64,000 nt of DNA from Charina bottae (GCA_023362775.1 JALMGJ010000003.1:47633916-47697915), one strand, 5' to 3'. Shown: positions 24,701 to 36,945, numbered from the stretch's first letter. Numbers and translations: made by a program. Notes: a model not told the origin generated them from the letters alone.

Positions 24701-25378
24701 CCTGAAGTGCAGTATGTCTAAGAAAAAGTAATCAATTTAATCAATCTTCAAGGAGAAAAAAAAATTAGGAGTTCTAAAATTATGGACATACTTGGGTTCC
24801 AGCTTTATTGCACTGGACAGAAATGTGATAAAAGGATGCCAAAACAATATTTTTTTTTATTAAATTAATATTCCACATGAACATCTGCTAATATTTCCCA
24901 TATTAAAATTCAGGATTTTAATGCATGGATAAGAACTTTCTATTAAATCTGGCATCTGATAGTCAAATATGAAAATAGATGGACAAAATCTCTCACTCTC
25001 CCCCCTGCCCCCCGTTTTGCCTTTGTAGAATGTTTAAAAAAATAAAATGGAATAAAGGTGAAAGCATAACTGCAAGCTTAACATATATTGCTTGTTACTT
25101 CTATACATTTCTGCTGCAAAATCATAAACAACACCCTCCCCAAATAGGTACTGCTGAAATTCAGCATTTGGTCATTGAATTTGAGTAGCATGTTCTGGAG
25201 GGGCCGGCTGTGTCCCATGAAAGACGGATGGCCCATCCTTGCTCTAGTGCAAAATGTAGATGATCAGAACTCTACAAATGCATGACAGCCGGGTATTATT
25301 GTCTGTGGTCTTTGTGGAATATAAACACTCTCTATGGAAATCGTATGGCACATAGAAATTTTCAATGTACTGATAAAA
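21791..25378. other. unassigned AT-rich intergenic DNA
   Basis: No gene is supported. The block has poly-T at 22570-22581 and scattered AT-rich tracts. Open frames do not exceed 94 codons and lack domains. Confidence 0.55.
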
Positions 25379-25812
25379 TATCATAGAATCTTGGGTTGGA
25401 AGGGACCTTGGAGGTCTTCTAGTCCAACCCCCTGCCTAAGCCCAAGGCAGGAATCTTCATACCATCTTGGACAAATGGCTGTCTAACCTTTTCTTGAAAA
25501 CCTCCAGTGATGGAGCACCCACAACTCTGGGAGGCAAGCTGTTCCACTGCTTAATAGTTCTCACTGTCTGGAAATTCCTCCTTATTTCCAGGTTGGATCT
25601 CCCTCTGATGAGCTTCCACCCATTGCTTCTTGTCCTACCTCAGGTGCCATGGAGAATATATCAACACCCTCTTCCCTGCGTCAGCCCTTCAAGTATTAGA
25701 AGACTGCTATCATGTCTCCCTTCAGTCTTCTCTTCATTAAGCTAAACATACCTAGTTTATACAAACATACTTTTAGCCGTTCTTCATAGGATTTAGCCTC
25801 GAGACCCTTTAT
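25379..25812 (-). mobile_element. CR1 LINE 3' UTR fragment
   Basis: The plus strand starts ATCATAGAATCTTGGGTTGG and continues AAGGGACCTTGGAGGTC, the reverse complement of the classic amniote CR1 3' end, which finishes in ATTCTATGAT-type repeats. About 430 bp of the 3' region is present, extending to CTTCATAGGATTTAGCCTCG. A 92-codon frame on the plus strand here is antisense to the LINE and not a gene. The 5' part of the element is missing, as is usual for CR1 copies. Confidence 0.88.
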
Positions 25813-26137
25813 AGATTTACTCTGTACAATGATTTCCAGATCAGCATGATCCCAGGAAAAGAAAAGGCTTTACTCCAACTGAGAAGCTGCAATAGACAGT
25901 TCTTAAAGCAACTGTTTGTTATCAAGAAACCAAAAGCAGTTACTTTTATCCATGTGGGTTGGATAAAGTTCAATACAGTGCATATTTCTGTACCAATGCT
26001 ATAAAGCAAGGCCCAAATATTACAAAGATATAATTCTCATGCAGGACCAAATCATAAATGCTGGACTGGATGGACTGAATTCAGATGCCTTCTAAGACAT
26101 TAACTATGTACCCCTATATATTTCTGTGCCCAGCTAG

Positions 26138-26575
26138 GTGGTAGCACCTAGCTAACCTTGGATGATTTTGAAAAACTAAGTAGGGTCTATAGAACGGACC
26201 AAGAAACAGATGCCACATAGACCTAAAACTACTTTTATTAAGATTGGCTACAGTAACAGAACCTTGCAGGTCTGAGTGTGCTTCCCCTGCTCCCTCTTTT
26301 ATCTATTGTGTGAATTGGGGTGGTGCCTGCCTGAGATGTTTTCATAACCCTCCCCCCGTGTCTGGGCTTCTGCAATGTTTATCTCCTTGTTGCCTTGATA
26401 ATGGATCTTCCCTCTCTCCATGAAGGTCATCCTCTTTACTCTCTGCAGGGTTAGATCTGGTCGATGGGTGACCACCTGGAAATGCCAGAGATTTCAGTCT
26501 ATCAAAGTTAAAAAAAAGATCCCAGAAGAAGGCAAGGGAAAACCACTTTTATATTATGCCAAAACCAGTCCAAGT
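26138..26575 (+). mobile_element. 5S rRNA-related SINE split by an LTR-like insertion
   Basis: The left piece (about 26138-26186) has AAAAACTAAGTAGGGTC, matching the AGCTAAGCAGGGTC internal promoter region of 5S rRNA. The right piece (about 26447-26575) resumes with GTTAGATCTGGTCGATGGGTGACCACCTGG, matching the next part of 5S. Between them about 260 bp is inserted, flanked by AGGGT on both sides (26182-26186, 26447-26451). It is not a 5S gene, because the 5' part is missing and the 3' part continues into SINE-like sequence. Confidence 0.65.
26187..26446 (-). mobile_element. candidate LTR or other insertion inside the 5S SINE
   Basis: The insert carries an AATAAA signal on the minus strand (CTTTTATT near 26228-26236 on the plus) and C/T-rich sequence. 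AGGGT repeats flank it, as for a 5-bp target duplication. Clear TG...CA ends are not seen, so LTR identity is tentative. Confidence 0.4.
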
Positions 26576-26579
26576 TCCT

Positions 26580-28560
26580 GAAGTCACCAGGAACTGAACT
26601 CATCTTGAACAGTTGACTTTAAAATTATGTCTGATTGTAAGGATCTACTCCCAGGTAAATGGAAATAGAATTTAAGCCTTAACTTGTTAATTGCTTGCTT
26701 AGGAAAATCTCTCTGTTTTAGAAGGCTCTGTTCCACAATGATTTGGCGGTCTGCTATCCCAAATTTTTCATAACAAAAACAAGATGCAAATGTTATGAAC
26801 AAACAGACAAACTTACAACTTTATTTGCACATCTCTTTTCAATACCATCCAGTTAACTCATATATTTTGGTATTTAATTCTCATTCGGTTTGGGGCATAT
26901 TATTGGTTCTACAACCTGATATAGGTTTATTAGCACTTTCAGATATTGCACTCTCCTCTTACATTTTAATGTTTGTTTAAAGAAAAGACATCATTTTACA
27001 ATGTAACCTGGGAGCTCCACTGAGAAATTGGAATGGTGTGATGGACATTCTTGTTTATGGATGTCCTTGTGAGGTCAAATTGAGTCTAGTTGAAACTGAA
27101 GGCATGCCAAAAAGGCTTCTCCTAGCAGAAATTAATTTTATACCTCACATAATACTAACAAGTACATTTCCAAAGGGACCTTCCAGAAACTCTAAAGAGA
27201 TGCTCCGGAACTTAAAATACCTTTAATTCCCAAGGCTTCTCCTGTAATTGAATTACCCAATATAGAAGCCAGGAAGAGAATAGAATGCTGGTGGTAAGGT
27301 GGCATTGCTTAGCACTTTGAAAACTTTATGGGATGTAAAGATAAATAATTGAATCAGAACACATGCACATACACCCATTCATTTTCCATATACATTTCTG
27401 CAAAGGCTATGTATGAGTGGCAAATGTGATGAAAAACATTCTAAAGTTTATCATTAATCTTCAGCAAGGAAAAAAAAAACACTTAACTGCTCTAAAAGGA
27501 AAGCACACATATAGTTCACATCAAAAGAATATCACTCATTCTTTTGTTTCAGTATATATTCCCATTAATTTGGACTTTTGGTATGCAAGTCTGTAAACAG
27601 CCTATTAAGCATATGAAGCTTATGACTTGACTGTTTTAGCAACAAGTATTTGAAGCAACAGTTTTAAAATGCCTCCCATTTAACACAGCTTGTATTTCAT
27701 TACAAACTACCAAATCTCAGCTGTTATGTGAGAATTGACAGCTGTATTTTTCTAGCATTAACTAACGCTATGGAAAAAATATTGACAGTGTTTCCTGAGC
27801 TTCTGTCACAAGTTTGCTGGAAATATTGTCTCCCCTTCAATGAGCTGCACAATATGGATATTGCCAACTGTGGGCTACAAGCTGTTTCTTTACTGCAATT
27901 AAAAAAACAAAACAACATCCTGGGGTGGTTATGGTGGAAAATGATGCACCAGACTGGATTACTGCCAACAAACAAACTCAGTGCTTTTCAGGAAACCCAT
28001 AACTTGAGTCCTGTCAAAACTATACTATACAATGTCAGATGCCTTAACTCTTTTCATTCCAACTGATTGTTTAAAAAATGAAATGGTATCTGACCTTGCT
28101 TTTCCCTCCTCCCTCCCCATCACTTTTCCTCGTGCATCAAGTCTTTTTTACTGAATGTTGGAAGGCAAGAACTGTCTCACTACTAAGCCATGTTTTCTTT
28201 TCTTTTTTTTTGCTAAAGGAGAGGATAAAAATGCTTCATATAAACAACATTTGCTTTCCATGCTGTTCATACCTTTCTTTACCAATGACAAAAATAAATA
28301 AAGAAATCCTGCAACCTTTGAGAAGGTGAGTGAATGGGTAAGGGTTATGGGAAAGTAGGATGGGGAGGCTGGAGGAGAATACACAACCTGGAAAGGATCA
28401 GGTTGACATGGGGGAGGTATCAAGGGGCAGAGATGTCTGCAGGATCCAACACTTGTGTCAAAATGAGGGAAGCAGCATTGTGCCAGAAGCTCTGTCCATT
28501 GTTCTTGCGTGTGAAATCATGCTGCACATACCCAAAGGTTTTGACACAAGGTTTAAAGGG
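26580..28560. other. unassigned intergenic DNA
   Basis: No gene is supported. A 112-codon frame at 27728-28066 is overlapped by an antisense frame and has no domain signature. Confidence 0.5.
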
Positions 28561-28568
28561 AAGCAGGG

Positions 28569-28903
28569 GGCGTGGTGGCTCAGCGGGTAAAACGCCAGGC
28601 TTGTCGATCAGAAGATTGCAAGTTCGGAGGTTCGAATCCCTAGCCCTGCGTGCGGAGTGAGCTCCCGCACTAGCTCCAGCTCTTGCCAACATAGCAATTC
28701 GAAAGCATGCAAATGCAAGTAGATGAATAGGTACCACTTCGGTGGGAAGGTAACAGCGTTCCGCGCGTGTCATGCGGCCACATGACCATGGAAGCGTCTT
28801 CGGACAACGCTGGCTCTTCGGCTAACAAACGGAGACGAGCACCGGCCCCTAGAGTCGGACACGACTACACAAATGTGCGGGAGGAACCTTTACCTTTACC
28901 TTT
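28569..28903 (+). mobile_element. tRNA-derived SINE with BovB-like 3' end, copy 2
   Basis: GTGGTGGCTCAGCGGGTAA opens the tRNA-like head and GGTTCGAATCCC is a good B box. The body phrase AATGCAAGTAGATGAATAGG and the 3' motif CCTAGAGTCGGACACGACT follow, and the tail is (ACCTTT)n. A 15-bp target duplication (TTTAAAGGGAAGCAG against TTTAAGGGGAAGCAG, one mismatch) flanks it. Compared with copy 1 it retains a complete ATAGCAATTCGAAAGCATG segment. Confidence 0.92.
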
Positions 28904-29040
28904 AAGGGGAAGCAGAGGAAGGTGGAAATGTGGAAGAAGCAGCAGAAGGAACAAGATGAGGCCATTGAGAATCCCATTTAAAAATGAGCAACAAGTAGCT
29001 GTGGAGGAAGAAACTTTGTGGCATCATGGGAGCAAAGGGA

Positions 29041-29072
29041 CATTGTAGGACAGACAGACAGACAACCCCACC
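29041..29072. repeat. short (GACA)n tract
   Basis: GACAGACAGACAGACAA, a four-unit simple repeat. Confidence 0.8.
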
Positions 29073-29145
29073 TTGCCACATCTGACCCAGGAGCCCAGTT
29101 TTTGCATTCCTACTGTAGAATGAGACTTTGTTGGGTGCCTTAGAG

Positions 29146-29215
29146 CAGTGTTTCTCAACCTCAGCAACTTTAAGATGTGTGGACTTCAACCCCCAGAATC
29201 CCCCAGCCAGCAAGA
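29146..29215. mobile_element. half copy of the hAT palindromic MITE
   Basis: CAGTGTTTCTCAACCTCAG then GTGTGGACTTCAACCCC matches the left arm of the element at 12712-12829 and ends near the palindrome centre (CCCAGCCAGCAAG). The right arm and right terminus are absent. Confidence 0.8.
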
Positions 29216-30645
29216 AATCTAAATGGAACCATCCATAAGAGATGACTATTCAGCCTCTACCTGAATAGTTCTAATGAAGAGGAGCCCACCATCTCTTTGG
29301 AGAGTTAGTCCCACTATTGAACTACCTTATTAGGATTGGGTGGCCAGAGGTCCTGGTTTTGTTGGGACAATCCCAGTTTTGTGGAAAGGCATCCTGGGCG
29401 CCAGACACATCCTCCAAAAACAGAAAAATGTCCTAGTTTTCAGGAGCCTGTCCTGGCTAGCTGGCTGACAATAGCAGAGTGGGCAGCAGAACTCGGAACT
29501 TGCAGAAACAACAGTAGGTTTGTGTGAACTGCCGTGTGATAAATAGCTTTTGCATTGGCTGCTCATTGTATCTATGCAAGGACTTGGGGTAGAGTAAGCA
29601 GTGATGCGATAGGAAGCCAACGTTGTAGAAATGATATCAGTTAATCATTGCCTGGGTTTGTTTCATTCATCACGTTGTGGGTACCACCTGATGGAATGGG
29701 AGATGGGGATGGAAAACCGTATCTGCTTCATGGATGAAGAGAGGCAGCAGCTGAAGGCACATTTTCTTACCGTGCTGTTGATATACAACCACAGCTTTTG
29801 GTCATTTTAATTTTAATTAGAAAATGGTATGATGAAAAGTTTGACTGAGCTTGTACAAAAACCAAAGCTCTAGAAGGGTGAACCTTTTGGCATGGTTGTT
29901 CTGAAAAGCGACACTGTGTCAACTGATCCTTCTAACAGAAAAGATGTTCAGCTGAGACTGTGAGCCAGCAAAGGTAACCATTTTAAAGTTTATCTCTCTG
30001 CCAGTTGAAGCTCCTGCCATACTGTATGGAGAAATATGGAAGGACTCTTGGAAAATACAATTTACAAGAAAAAAGCGATTGGATTTTTTGCTGACAGCAC
30101 AAATACTAACTTCGGTGGTAAACTAAGAGCAAGGGGAAAAAAAAAACCCCACATTTTCTGGAAACTGAAAGAAGCAAAGCCTGAAAACTCTTTAACTGGA
30201 GTGTGATGTGCAGTTCACATTGTCCGCAATGCAGTGCAAAGTGTTGCTGGCAAGCTACATCTCGCCACTGAGTCCTTAATTAACCAGGTATACACAAATG
30301 TCCATGTTATACTGTCAGAACCACTTAGTTGAAGGTACGTTGTGATTTTGGAATTTCATCTGCTTCTCAACATGACCAAAACTCACTGGCTTTTTGCTGA
30401 TGTTGCAGTGGGCAGGATGCTGAAGTCCTTTTCAGCTCTCATATGAACTGCTCCCAGCAATGGGCAGCACATTTTAACGAACTGCTGACTTCCTTGTCGA
30501 CCCCACTAGACCAGATCCCTGCTTGGAAAGAGCAAAAGCATTATCTCTAATTTGTAACTGCAAAATGGCTATATCAGTGCAACATTCATTTGAAGAACTA
30601 ACACATGCAAAGAAATATTGTGCAGTCAATGTAGCAGAATTAAAC

Positions 30646-30667
30646 GGGGGGGGGGGGGGGAGGGGGG
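30646..30667. repeat. poly-G tract
   Basis: Fifteen G, one A and six G in a row on the plus strand. This could form a quadruplex and is also prone to sequencing length error. Confidence 0.9.
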
Positions 30668-31064
30668 AGCAGTAGATGTATGATAGACAGAAACTTTTAC
30701 CCATTTTGGAAATATGGGCATTACTTTCAAAATCATTTGCCTTCTAGTCCAATTTACCAGGTGTCTGCCTGGTATGAATGTACTTGCAGAGGAGATTTTC
30801 CGAGTTTGAATAACACCTGCACAGATAGGAGGGACCAAATGGATTTGGCAACCCTAAATTCATTGCTTACTTTGGTGATCACAGCTGCTATTCTGTAGTC
30901 TACAATATGCTCTTAAAAAACAAAAGTAGGCTTTAAAAATAATTCTAGAAATAAGTACTTGTCCGGGGAATAGTCTAGGGCAGCGATTCCCAACCTTTAG
31001 TGGTATTGTTTTGGGAGATAATACATTCTAACAAACATGTAAAATCTGATCAAGTCAGGTTGTG

Positions 31065-31092
31065 TTGTGTGTGTGTGTGTGTGTGTGTGTTT
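31065..31092. repeat. (GT)n microsatellite
   Basis: About 13 GT units. Confidence 0.95.
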
Positions 31093-32035
31093 GTAGTTTT
31101 TCCCTGGTTCTCTTGGGATATTAAGTGTGTTCATTTATAAAAATTAATGTGTCCCTGTTTTTACTCTCAAAAATCTGGTCGTCCTATGTTAGGAATTTTT
31201 TCCCCGCAACAGGAATCTGCCTTTATTCTATATCCTGTCCTTTCAATCAGGGGTTTCATTGCTGTTGTCATTGCCTTCAAATGCTGCAAAGTGTATGCCT
31301 CAGTTTTTAAATTTTATTTTGAGGGTCTTGTCAGGGAAGTTATATATAAAATAAGACTTTTAAATTTTGGTGCTAGAATCTAGGGTGGGGATGCTGAGTG
31401 TGGCTGAGTGGTTGTGGTGACCCCCTTTTGCCTAGCAGGTTTTTTTCCCAGCGTCTTTAATGCCTAGAGTGGGGATTACATCTACATGTGTACTGTCTCT
31501 GTACAGTTCTTTTACTATGAACAAAACAAAACAGTTGTTTTACTTTACTCATTATCCCGACAACAAGAATAGCCCTCAAAAGCAACTTATCCAAGGCCAC
31601 AGAAAAAGAGGCAAAAATAACTGGTCAGGCTACAGTGGAAATTATCAAATGAGAGTGAATTATTGGCTTGAAGTTTCTCATCCTATAATCAGGCCACTGT
31701 CCCCTGGTATCCATGTCAGCAAATGCATTTTGTTGCAGAGCAAATGGTACCTCCCCATTTGTAAGGGAGGTTGGTCTGGACGTCTTCAAGGCAGTGGATG
31801 TGGAATGATATGTCAATGCAGTGGAACGAGAGCAAAATCTCTAAGATCAAACCAGCTATGGAGACTGGCACCAGATACGTGTTTGCAAGCTAATATGAAA
31901 TATGTGTATGACAATAGTTTAGTTTTCAATAATTTTGTAGACATTCAATTACCTAACCAGTTTAAGTCAAACCATATAGTATGTATCCTGTTTTATTGTA
32001 GGTTGCTGCAGCAGCCTTTGGGTGGGAGGGTATAA

Positions 32036-32672
32036 ATGTAAGAATTAATTTAAAAACTTTCTAGTTGACTAGAACCCAGTAAAATTCACAACATGTGGTG
32101 CTGGATTAAAGTGTTATTGGAATATTATTATAACAATTTAATTAAAAATACACATTCTTCATTTGATTAATACAAAACTGAAAAAGTCGTTTTAGTGGCC
32201 CCTCTCAATGATTCTACATTATACAGTTTTAAATTAATCAACCACTAAATTGTGCTGAATACATTTTTCTGTGCAGAATACATTAGCCTGGACGGTGCCC
32301 ATATTCAGTTGCGAGGGTGCTTTATACCTAAAATATTTTTTAATCTGGAGAAAGCAGAGAAATATTAGAAAACATTAGAAGTATTAGAATACAAGGTTTT
32401 ATGCAGGCAGTATGTATCTAATAGATCATTTCTTGCTTTAGGATTCAGGAAATTAGTAAATGAAAATTTCTTTCACAGAAATGTGTATTACTGGAATATT
32501 TAATATTAAATTTATTGATAACTTATCAATAGATAAGTAGATATTATTTCTATGTTTACTTCTTTGCAATCTAGGGACTTTTTAAACAAATCTTATGCTA
32601 CATCTACTTGTGAATGCTTTAATAAATCAGACACTTTTCTATTTTATCAGTGGTAAAAATCTAATTCTCCAG
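32036..32672. other. unassigned AT-rich DNA
   Basis: No gene or clear repeat is visible between the LINE-like tail at 32.03 kb and the start of the second BovB copy. Confidence 0.55.
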
Positions 32673-35600
32673 CAAAGGAGATCGTTACCTTGTCATGGTG
32701 CTGGAGCTTGAGCACCTCAATGAAACCATGAGCTAAACCGTGAAGGGACAACCAAGACGGGAAGGTCGTGGCAGAGAGGTCAGACTAAATACGATCCCTG
32801 GGGAAGGTAATGGCAACCCACCCCAGTATTCTTGCCGTGAAAACTAAATGGATCAGTACAACCAGAGATATGTCGGTATACCATCGGAAGATGGGACTCC
32901 CAGGTCGGAAGATGGTCAAAATGCTACTGGGGAGGAACAGAGGATACGTTCAACTAGCCCCAGATGTGATGACGCAGCTAGCTCAAAGCCGAAAGGACGG
33001 CTAGCGGCCGACGGTGCTGGTGGTGAACAACGAATCCGATGTTCTAAAGATCAACACACCATAGGAACCTGGAATGTAAGATCTATGAGCCAGGGCAAAT
33101 TGGATGTGGTTATTGGTGAGATGTCAAGATTAAATATAGACATTTTAGGTGTCAGTGAACTGAAATGGACTGGAATGGGCCACTTCACATCAGATGACCA
33201 CCAGATCTACTACTGTGGACAAGAGGACCACAGAAGAAATGGAGTAGCCTTCATAATTAATAATAAAGTGGCTAAAGCAGTGCTTGGATACAATCCAAAA
33301 AACGATAGAATGATCTCAATTCGAATTCAGGGTAAGCCATTTAACATCACAGTGATCCAAATATACGCCCCAACCACAGATGCTGAATAAGCAGAAGTAG
33401 ATCAGTTCTATGAGGATCTGCAGCACCTACTGGATAATACACCAAAAAGAGATGTTATTTTCATTACAGGAGACTGGAATGCTAAGGTGGGTAGTCAGAC
33501 GACACCTGGAATTACAGGCAAGCATGGTCTGGGAGAACAAAATGAAGCAGGACATAGGCTGATAGAATTTTGCCAAGACAACTCACTGTGCATAACAAAC
33601 ACTCTCTTCCAACAACCTAAAAGACGACTTTATACATGGACTTCACCAGATGGTCGACACCGAAATCAGATTGACTACATCCTTTGCAGCCAAAGGTGGC
33701 GGACATCTATACAGTCGGTAAAAACAAGACCTGGAGCTGACTGTAGTTCAGATCACGAACTTCTTATTGCAAAATTTAGAATCAGACTAAAGAGAATAGG
33801 GAAGACCCACAGATCAGTTAGATATGAGCTCACTAATATTCCTAAGGAATATGCAGTGGAGGTGAAGAATAGATTTAAGGGACTAGATTTAGTAGATAGG
33901 GTCCCGGAAGAACTATGGACAGAAGTTCGCAACATTGTTCAGGAAGCGGCAACAAAAAACGTCCCAAAGAAAAAGAAAACCAAGAAGGCAAGATGGCTGT
34001 CTGCTGAGACACTGGAAGTAGCCCAAGAAAGAAGGAAAGCAAAAGGCAACAGTGATAGGGGGAGATATGCCCAATTAAATGCAAAATTCCAGAGGTTATC
34101 CAGAAGAGATAAGGAATTATTTTTAAACAAGCAATGTGCGGAAGTGGAAGAAGACAATAGAATAGGAAGGACAAGAGACCTCTTCCAGAAAATTAGAAAC
34201 ATCGGAGGTAAATTCCAGGCAAAAATGGGTATGATCAAAAACAAAGATGGTAAGGACCTAACAGAAGCAGAAGAGATCAAGAAAAGGTGGCAAGAATATA
34301 CGGAAGATCTGTATAGGAAGGATAATAATATTGGAGATAGCTTTGACGGTGTAGTCAGTGAGTTAGAGCCAGACATCCTGAAGAGTGAGGTTGAATGGGT
34401 CTTAAGAAGCATTGCTAATAACAAGGCAGCAGGAGACGACGGTATCCCAGCTGAACTGTTTAAAATCTTGCAAGATGATGCTGTCAAGGTGATGCATGCC
34501 ATATGCCAGCAAATTTGGAAAACACAAGAATGGCCATCAGATTGGAAAAAATCAACTTATATCCCCATACCAAAAAAGGGAAGCACTAAAGAATGTTCAA
34601 ACTATCGAACAGTGGCACTTATTTCACATGCCAGTAAGGTAATGCTCAAGATCTTGCAAGGTAGACTCCAGCAATTCATGGAGCGAGAATTGCCAGATGT
34701 ACAAGCTGGGTTTAGAAAAGGCAGAGGAACTAGAGACCAAATTGCCAATATCCGCTGGATAATGGAGAAAACCAGGGAGTTTCAGAAAAACATCTATTTT
34801 TGTTTTATTGACTATTCTAAAGCCTTTGACTGTGTGGATCATAAAAAATTGTGGCAAGTTCTTGGTGGTATGGGGATACCAAGTCATCTTGTCTGCCTCC
34901 TGAGGAATCTGTATAACGACCAAGTAGCAACAGTAAGAACAGAGCACGGAACAACGGACTGGTTTAAGATTGGGAAAGGAGTACGGCAGGGCTGTATACT
35001 CTCACCCTACCTATTCAACCTGTACGCAGAACACATCATGCGACGTGCTGGGCTTGAGGAATCCAAGGCTGGAGTTAAAATCGCTGGAAGAAACATTAAC
35101 AATCTTAGATATGCAGATGATACCACTTTGATGGCTGAAAGCGAGGAGGAGCTGAGGAGCCTTATGACGAAGGTGAAAGAAGAAAGTGCAAAAGCTGGGT
35201 TGCAGTTAAACCTCAAAAAAAACCAAGATTATGGCAACCAGCTTGATTGATAACTGGCAAATAGAGGGAGAAAAAGTGGAGGCAGTGACAGACTTTGTAT
35301 TTCTAGGCGCAAAGATTACTGCAGATGCTGACTGCAGCCAGGAAATCAGAAGACGTCTACTTCTTGGGAGGAGAGCAATGGCAAATCTTGATAAAATAGT
35401 TAAGAGCAGAGACATCACACTGACAACAAATGTCCGCATAGTTAAAGCAATGGTATTCCCTGTAGTAACCTATGGCTGTGAGAGCTGGACCATAAGGAAG
35501 GCTGAGCGAAGGAAGATAGATGCTTTTGAACTGTGGTGTTGGAGGAAAATTCTGAGAGTGCCTTGGACTGCAAGAAGATCAAACCAGTCCATACTCCAGG

Positions 35601-35890
35601 AAATAAAGCCAGACTGCTCACTTGAGGGAATGATATTAAAGGCAAAACTGAAGTACTTTGGCCACATAATGAGAAGACAGGATACCCTGGAGAAGAAGCT
35701 GATGCTAGGGAAAGTGGAAGGCAAAAGGAAGAGGGGCCGACCAAGGGCAAGATGGATGGATGATATTCTGGAGGTGACAGATTCAACCATCGGGGAGCTG
35801 GGGATGGTGACGGCCGACAGGAAGCTCTGGCGTGGGCTGGTCCATGAAGTCACGAAGAGTCGGAAGCGACTGAACGAATAAACAACAACA
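32673..35890 (+). mobile_element. second BovB LINE, near full length, diverged
   Basis: The copy starts near GGAGATCGTTACCTTGTCATGG (homologous to the 5' leader of the 13.7-kb copy) and ends GAACGAATAAACAACAACAAAC. It spans essentially the whole element but differs at many positions in both leader and ORF, so it belongs to a different BovB subfamily or is older. A convincing target duplication is not seen; only CTAATT is shared by the two flanks. Confidence 0.92.
32848..35881 (+). pseudogene. BovB endonuclease/reverse transcriptase ORF with one stop and one frameshift
   Basis: From ATG 32848 the reading frame gives an APE-type endonuclease (TWNVRSMSQGKLD, VSELKW, TGDWNAK, SDHELL) and a reverse transcriptase (NNKAAGDDGIPAE, FIDYSKAFD with its catalytic aspartate, YADD). 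Two lesions break it. A TAA at 33388-33390 sits where the intact copy has a glutamate codon. At 35214-35221 an A-run holds one extra A compared with the intact copy, shifting the frame. The C-terminal part (YGCESWTIRKAERR, LKYFGHIMRR, ending KSRKRLNE) then continues at 35231-35881. All recognisable catalytic residues are retained, so the loss is recent or limited. A product from this copy would stop inside the endonuclease domain. Confidence 0.92.
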
Positions 35891-36197
35891 AACACCTAAT
35901 TGCCTTCTTGCATACCAATTTTTTTTCTTACTTTCTTTGCATCTGCTGCTCAACAAATGAATCTCCAAAGAGAGATACAGTATGTTATGATACAGTGTCA
36001 GTTAAATTAATCCTGATCAATTTTAAAGTTCACATTCTTATTTGATGACTTTCTGGGGGATATACTAAAACTGAGATTGACTTTCAGTCCCCTTTGTTGT
36101 TAAAATGTTGCTGATTGAAAGCTTGAAAAATAAGACACTCTTACTGTCAGTTTAGTATCCTGTACTGCCTTATAACTGAATACACTAGCCAGTGTTC
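35891..36197. other. unassigned DNA
   Basis: A short stretch between the BovB 3' tail and the next hAT element, with nothing recognisable. Confidence 0.5.
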
Positions 36198-36205
36198 TTT
36201 TAATG

Positions 36206-36408
36206 CAGAGCTTTCCAAACTGTGTGTCGGGACACGTTAGTGTGTCGGCTGCAGTGTCTGGGTGTGTCGTGGCTGCTGCTGCCTCCGAGCCCTGCCAGGA
36301 TTCCATGCGGGTCCTAGTGCCTGCCTTGTGCCCTGCTGTAAGAGTGTGTCACGAAATGATGCATGTCTAAAAAGTGTGTCACCAACAGGAAAAGTTTGGA
36401 AAGCTCTG
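36206..36408. mobile_element. hAT-type MITE with perfect 8-bp target duplication
   Basis: This 203-bp element begins CAGAGCTTTCCAAACT and ends AGTTTGGAAAGCTCTG, a perfect terminal inverted repeat of 16 bp. TTTTAATG flanks it on both sides (36198-36205, 36409-36416), the 8-bp duplication expected of hAT transposons. The interior has repeated GTGTGTC phrases and no coding capacity. Confidence 0.95.
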
Positions 36409-36416
36409 TTTTAATG

Positions 36417-36722
36417 AATAAACTGTCACTAACTACTAGTCTTTGGAAGTGGACTCTAGCAGTTAATGAATTTACATCCACACAAATAGATTACATTTTA
36501 AATACAGCATTAAAATTAAAAAGCATTAAAAGCATATACTTTAGCTTTTGCACATGACAGTGGTCTATCTGCCAAGAAGTACTAATATTTGCTGCCATAG
36601 ATGGCTTTTCACTCTTTCTTTTAAACTTTGGAGGCCTCACTATAATTGTCTGGATAGGATGTTCACAACAAGGGCCTTTCCTCTTATAAATATTTTACAC
36701 TTCTAAATTACATAATATAGAC
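36417..36722. other. unassigned DNA
   Basis: AT-rich sequence between two hAT elements, with nothing recognisable. Confidence 0.5.
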
Positions 36723-36945
36723 CAGCCTTTCTTGACTGGGGTTCGGTGAAACCCTAGGGTTCCGCGAGAGGTCACTAGTGAGAGTTCATGGTTAAAAAAC
36801 ATAAACACGTTTTTTTAACTTCATGTACCACATAATGTTAGCACTCACAACGGTGGGGAATTCTTATGGGTCGTGACTCAGCTATAGATGTAATCATTTT
36901 TATGTAGTGGTTCCCTGAAAATATTTTCAAGGTTGAGAAAGGCTG
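36723..36945. mobile_element. second hAT-type MITE family
   Basis: CAGCCTTTCTTGACTGGGG at the left and GGTTGAGAAAGGCTG at the right form imperfect inverted ends over 223 bp. The flanks ATATAGAC and GTATAGAA match at 6 of 8 positions with the central TATAGA shared, as for aged hAT duplications. The interior differs from the 36206 element. Confidence 0.82.

Larger units (their letters stand above)
29216..31994. other. unassigned intergenic DNA with simple repeats
   Basis: No gene is supported. It contains a G tract at 30646-30667, a (GT)n tract at 31065-31092 and a short hAT-like end (CAGCGATTCCCAACC) near 30983. The 191-codon frame at 31460-32035 has no recognisable domain and runs into a LINE-like tail (GGGTGGGAGGGTATAAATG, about 32015-32035), so it is not credited as a gene. 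Confidence 0.5.

Noticed and set aside
26138..26575. Possible 5S rRNA gene
   Set aside because: Only the middle of 5S is matched; it is split by an insertion and continues into SINE sequence.
28628..28645. B-box-like GGTTCGAATCCC as a possible tRNA gene
   Set aside because: Part of a SINE head, no cloverleaf-complete tRNA, flanked by SINE body and target duplications.
31460..32035. 191-codon plus-strand frame
   Set aside because: No domain or codon signal; ends in a LINE-like tail; neighbouring DNA is repeat-rich.
33939..34502. 187-codon minus-strand frame
   Set aside because: Antisense shadow of the second BovB copy.
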